A stretch of DNA of 5,724 nucleotides from NCBI GenBank assembly GCA_030632625.1, contig DAOVUK010000242.1, forward strand, positions 1-5,724. Reading direction: 5' to 3'. Under the pieces are notes generated by a model. That model was given only the letters and a program-made list of their open reading frames with translations, made no database searches and was not told where the DNA came from. Below, one piece after another: positions 5,556-5,724 of the stretch. This DNA is from Gammaproteobacteria bacterium (GTDB taxonomy: Bacteria; Pseudomonadota; Gammaproteobacteria; GRL18). How positions within the stretch are numbered: the stretch's first letter is position 1; each line of letters opens with the position of its first letter. A program made the translations under genes and the position numbers.

Positions 5556-5724
5556 GCCAAAATGACACCTCTTCACCGGGTATGAACCGTTTTCTTAGCG
5601 TCAGCGAAGTACAAAAACGCATTATCAATGACACTAAAGCCGTTGTCGGCACTGAACAAATTGCTCTTCGTCAGGCGCTTGGGCGTGTTTTAGCCACCGA
5701 CGTTATCGCAACATTTGATACCCC
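5552..5724 (+). CDS. moeA: Molybdopterin molybdenumtransferase MoeA, 5' part
   Basis: MoeA inserts molybdate into adenylated molybdopterin to finish molybdenum cofactor. Only the first 57 codons are in the window; the frame is open at the right edge. The visible part has the family's amino-terminal pattern: FLSVSEVQKRII (14-25), then IALRQALGRVLATDVIA (37-53) followed by FDTP, which normally leads into the DNSAMDGYA motif just beyond the edge. The ATG at 5552 overlaps the mobB TGA (ATGA), with AGGA at 5537-5540 eleven bases upstream. An in-frame ATG at 5582 is an alternative but lacks that arrangement. Confidence 0.88.
   Translation, partial: MSQNDTSSPGMNRFLSVSEVQKRIINDTKAVVGTEQIALRQALGRVLATDVIATFDT

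Overview
The window looks like a chromosomal piece from a flagellated, AT-rich gammaproteobacterium. This rests on a sigma-28 (FliA), a FliL, a DUF1249/YqiB protein and a NudF-type ADP-ribose pyrophosphatase, all close to gammaproteobacterial forms, plus an E. coli-like MobB. I cannot name the genus from sequence alone.

Layout from left to right. Positions 6-215 hold a 210-bp non-coding element with perfect 20-bp terminal inverted repeats and a flanking TTAG duplication. It looks like a MITE, and it sits only 18 bp from the end of fliL. Next come minus-strand genes. fliL (234-788) follows a 237-bp leader. Upstream of that is a tight four-gene run read right to left: HDOD-domain protein (3781-2960), fliA (2959-2252), DUF1249/yqiB (2234-1758) and an exported Sel1-like/SPOR-domain protein (1736-1026), with gaps of 0, 17 and 21 bp. 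A 188-bp non-coding stretch carries a candidate extended -10 promoter for this run. Further right are a 76-residue miniature flagellar rod-like protein (4200-3970) with a candidate sigma-28 promoter, and the Nudix gene nudF (4915-4271). A 55-bp divergent spacer then leads to the plus-strand molybdenum-cofactor genes mobB (4971-5555) and moeA (5552 to the window edge), which overlap by ATGA.

How the genes fit together: FliL and FliA are flagellar. The mini rod-like protein is probably flagellar by sequence, and its candidate promoter matches the sigma factor encoded 1 kb away. The HDOD protein is translationally adjacent to FliA, which suggests a regulatory link to motility. nudF and yqiB are neighbours in E. 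coli, but here the mini-rod/HDOD/fliA block lies between them. mobB-moeA is an unrelated divergent cofactor operon.

The most interesting points are the nested-hairpin MITE-like element behind fliL, the mini-rod gene with its sigma-28-like promoter and overlapping dyad, the coupled HDOD-fliA pair inside a nudF/yqiB neighbourhood, and a mobB promoter placed so that the transcript may be leaderless. No CRISPR array, rRNA, tRNA or complete transposase gene is visible.
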